From the NCBI GenBank assembly GCA_937937835.1, contig CALDBJ010000021.1, positions 1 through 16,020 on the forward strand: DNA of 16,020 nucleotides, written 5' to 3'. Both the position numbers and the translations under genes were made by a program. This DNA is from an uncultured Collinsella sp. (GTDB lineage: Bacteria; Actinomycetota; Coriobacteriia; Coriobacteriales; Coriobacteriaceae). Positions 14,234-16,020 of this stretch are shown one piece after another; positions within the stretch are counted from its first letter, which is position 1, and each line of letters opens with the position of its first letter. The notes under the pieces were generated by a model. It had not been told where the DNA came from. It saw only the letters and a list, made by a program, of their open reading frames with translations, and searched no databases.

Positions 14234-15448
14234 ATGGACTATGGAGTACTTGGCGCGTATTTTGACGGTGCTGTCGCGAAAACCCTCGCGGGCGTTGACA
14301 TCATGGGGGCCAATAAAAGCCACCAGCACGAATTCAACGGCGTGGGGCCTTTGCGCGCGCTTTTCGGAGACGATGACATAAAGGGGATGCGAACTACCTT
14401 CGCATATCTCGATGATGGTGCAGACCCTATATTCGACCATGGTTATACCACTTGGTACGACGCCCGCAGGAAGCATCCAACTAGAACTGAGTATAGGCTC
14501 TACTACAACGATAATGCTGCCATGGGCATGGCCCGTCCGGGCGACCTCATGGTTTTGGCCCTACACGAAGCCAAGGAGGTCGTAATCCTATTTGCCCGAG
14601 CGGGGAGTACGGCGGAATCTCAAGTTCGCTGGCTCTTCGCGCTCGACGGGGTTGGCGAGAAGGGTTTTACGCCCTCTGCTCGGGAGGATACGCGCATCAC
14701 GTCGATCGCCGCAAGGATTTTGGAGTCCATCGGCATCGAAGTTAGCATGCCGATCGCAGCGGAGAACTTCCTCGACGGTATGATCGAGAAATTCGGCGAG
14801 TCCTTCCCCAAAGGGGCAGACTTCTCAGCCTACTCAGCTTCCACCCTTGGAAAGCTCGATTGGACGGGCGACCCGGATGGCTGCTTGGTCGCTTGTTACG
14901 AACGCGAAGAGATGCTGTTCCGCGTCTTCGAGCGGCATCTCTTGGAGCGCGACCTCGCGCCATACCTTGGCTCGGCGCTTGATGTTGATGGCGTGCTGCG
15001 CACCACTATGTCGGCCTTCCAGCGCCGCAAGTCCCGTGCGGGGACGGCGTTCGAGAATCAACTCTCGATGCTATTCGATGCTAGGGGCATACGCTACTCG
15101 GCGCAGAAATACACCGAGGGCAAATCAAAGCCGGATTTCATCTTTCCCTCTATTGACGATTACCACGACCCCAAGTTCCCTGTCGCTCGACTGACGATGC
15201 TCGGTGCCAAGACAACCATCAAGGAGCGTTGGCGTCAGGTGCTTGATGAGGCTGACAGAATCGAGGACAAGCATCTTGTAACACTTGAGCCCGCCGTAAG
15301 TGAGGATTACACACGAGCTATGGCTAAGGACAGGCTCAGCCTCGTTGTGCCCTCATCGCTGTTCGAAACCTACACGCCCGCGCAAAGGGAATGGCTCATG
15401 AGCGTCAACGACTTCTGCAGGCTGGTAGAAGCCCGACAGCACGAGTAG
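14234..15448 (+). CDS. EcoRII-like type II restriction endonuclease
   Basis: A 404-residue endonuclease, the same length as EcoRII. The N-terminal half has blocks SHQHEFNGV (29-37), TWYDAR (73-78) and RTEYRLYY (84-91), consistent with the B3-like effector-DNA-binding domain of EcoRII. The C-terminal domain, from about 260, shows the EcoRII-C signature: RAGTAFE (268-274), KPDFIFP (299-305), AKTTIKERWRQ (325-335) and E339. Likely catalytic residues are D301, K326, K330 and E339, two positions off those I recall for EcoRII. It cuts unmethylated DNA, probably at a CCWGG-type site, and may need a second site for activation. The SD GGAGG (14220-14224) lies inside the end of the methyltransferase gene, so translation is coupled. 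This order, methyltransferase first and endonuclease second, lets protection appear first. A terminator follows. Confidence 0.88.
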   Translation: MDYGVLGAYFDGAVAKTLAGVDIMGANKSHQHEFNGVGPLRALFGDDDIKGMRTTFAYLDDGADPIFDHGYTTWYDARRKHPTRTEYRLYYNDNAAMGMARPGDLMVLALHEAKEVVILFARAGSTAESQVRWLFALDGVGEKGFTPSAREDTRITSIAARILESIGIEVSMPIAAENFLDGMIEKFGESFPKGADFSAYSASTLGKLDWTGDPDGCLVACYEREEMLFRVFERHLLERDLAPYLGSALDVDGVLRTTMSAFQRRKSRAGTAFENQLSMLFDARGIRYSAQKYTEGKSKPDFIFPSIDDYHDPKFPVARLTMLGAKTTIKERWRQVLDEADRIEDKHLVTLEPAVSEDYTRAMAKDRLSLVVPSSLFETYTPAQREWLMSVNDFCRLVEARQHE

Positions 15449-15474
15449 AACCACGAGACGTTTTTTAGAAATGA

Positions 15475-15510
15475 GGCCGGAGACCAGTTGAGTCTCCGGT
15501 CTTCTTTTTT
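15475..15510 (+). terminator. Terminator of the restriction-modification operon
   Basis: GGCCGGAGAC (15475-15484) pairs with GTCTCCGGTC (15492-15501, one G-U) around a 7-base loop, then TTCTTTTTT. It lies 27 bases after the endonuclease stop and directly abuts the truncated ATPase gene. Confidence 0.88.
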
Positions 15511-15512
15511 CA

Positions 15513-15685
15513 CTCGCAACAGATTCGTCGATCACGAGGTGGGATTTGTATTTGGACTGCGCAAACTCTTGGGCAAGGGTGCTTTTTCCAACGCGGCGGG
15601 CCCCCTCGAGCATGATGGCTCGGGATCCATTGCTCGCTTTCCAATCGAGGAGTTTATTGTAGGCCGTACGTCTGAATACTGACAT
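15513..15685 (-). pseudogene. 5' stump of an AAA ATPase gene
   Basis: Read on the minus strand from ATG 15685, about 50 residues match the start of AAA_14/DUF4143 ATPases: MSVFRRTAYNKLLDWK, the Walker A loop GARRVGKST near residues 28-36, LAQEFAQSKYKSHLVID. After LVID the reading frame runs into the restriction operon's terminator and then backwards through the endonuclease gene; all later ATPase motifs (Walker B, sensor, DUF4143) are missing. The 3' part was therefore lost, with the break at or next to the terminator. Its upstream region with the 34-bp-period repeats is intact. It is related in type, not in close sequence, to the ATPase at 292-1644. Confidence 0.8.
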
Positions 15686-15708
15686 GATTGCCCAATCTAG
15701 CTGCTGTA

Positions 15709-15793
15709 TACACGAAATGGGAAGTGTGGTTACCTGATTCAATACACGAAATGGGAAGTATATACAGGCCCTTTTCTACACGAAATGGGAAGT
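15709..15793 (-). promoter_or_regulatory. Three 17-bp repeats at a 34-bp period before the ATPase stump
   Basis: TACACGAAATGGGAAGT occurs exactly at 15709-15725, 15743-15759 and 15777-15793, separated by unrelated 17-base spacers. On the minus strand this lies 24 to 108 bases before the ATPase start, and TATACT, a possible -10, overlaps the edge of the middle copy. The constant period of about three helical turns puts all copies on one face of DNA, as for cooperative binding of a regulator. Confidence 0.75.
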
Positions 15794-15934
15794 GCGGGTA
15801 CCGCTGGAGCTTGTTGGGATAGATGGAGCGCATGTGTTGCGTCGCTCAGGTATGCTCATATGTGCCTAGAGTTTCACATGCCGAGAAAGGTTGATGGCTG
15901 CCATATCCACATACCAAAACACGGAGCGCTCAGC
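15794..15934. other. Intergenic stretch without visible gene
   Basis: I see no coding sequence, RNA gene or strong hairpin here. Only a short palindrome GAGCGCTC (15925-15932) stands directly before the right 25-bp repeat. Confidence 0.5.
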
Positions 15935-15959
15935 GCCGTCGACACCCGCGTCACCAATT
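15935..15959. repeat. 25-bp direct repeat, right copy (island boundary)
   Basis: Identical to 12892-12916 and in the same orientation. Beyond it the window continues for 61 bases with no recognisable gene; CCCCGCGGGGGG at 15962-15973 is a small GC palindrome. Confidence 0.75.
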
Positions 15960-16020
15960 TCCCCGCGGGGGGTGTTCCTATAGTTTTGTCAACTGGGAAA
16001 TGCTCTCCGTGCGACCGAAT

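Noticed and set aside
15709..15793. CRISPR array
   Set aside because: Only three repeats of 17 bases with 17-base spacers; too short for CRISPR, no leader or cas gene, and positioned like promoter sites.

Overview
The window looks like chromosome from a GC-rich anaerobic gut actinobacterium of the Coriobacteriia, most likely Collinsella. This is inference from the genes, not from a database match. The grounds are a complete mannose-type PTS with a DUF956 gene, a large Fe-S/flavin oxidoreductase next to a DUF5692-like membrane protein, an isolated hypA, and AAA/DUF4143 ATPases. Housekeeping genes are GC-rich. The ATPase loci, the intergenic regions and the restriction island are visibly richer in A+T.

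Layout. (1) 1-60 is a long palindromic intergenic element, related to a second one at 8783-8849. (2) 194-1644 is a DUF4143-type ATPase gene whose promoter is surrounded by three copies of one motif. (3) 1718-3214 (minus) is a one-pass membrane protein of unknown function. (4) 3337-8147 is a redox module: a DUF5692-like membrane protein and a TetR regulator on the minus strand, two perfect 15-bp palindromes in the divergent gap, and a 925-residue multi-Fe-S, FAD/NAD(P) oxidoreductase on the plus strand. (5) 8179-8771 is hypA, preceded by a long foldable leader whose basal helix competes with a hairpin beside the ribosome binding site. (6) 9176-12458 is a ManX (IIAB), ManY (IIC), ManZ (IID) operon, a strong terminator, then a DUF956 gene. 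(7) 12477-12720 is a cluster of hairpins and repeats leading into tRNA-Arg(CCU) at 12751-12826.

(8) From about 12890 to 15960 a restriction-modification island lies between two exact 25-bp direct repeats. It holds a Dcm/SsoII-like cytosine-C5 methyltransferase with an N-terminal HTH and an EcoRII-like endonuclease, translationally coupled. A palindrome 26 bp before the methyltransferase start resembles the SsoII autoregulatory operator as I remember it. Right after the island's terminator lies the 5' stump of a second AAA ATPase gene, preceded by three 17-bp repeats at an exact 34-bp period. The first direct repeat overlaps an inverted copy of the 3' half of the tRNA-Arg gene.

Most notable are the hypA leader RNA, the self-regulated restriction island with its repeats and the truncated ATPase gene, the iterated promoter motifs at both ATPase loci, and the TetR-controlled redox pair.
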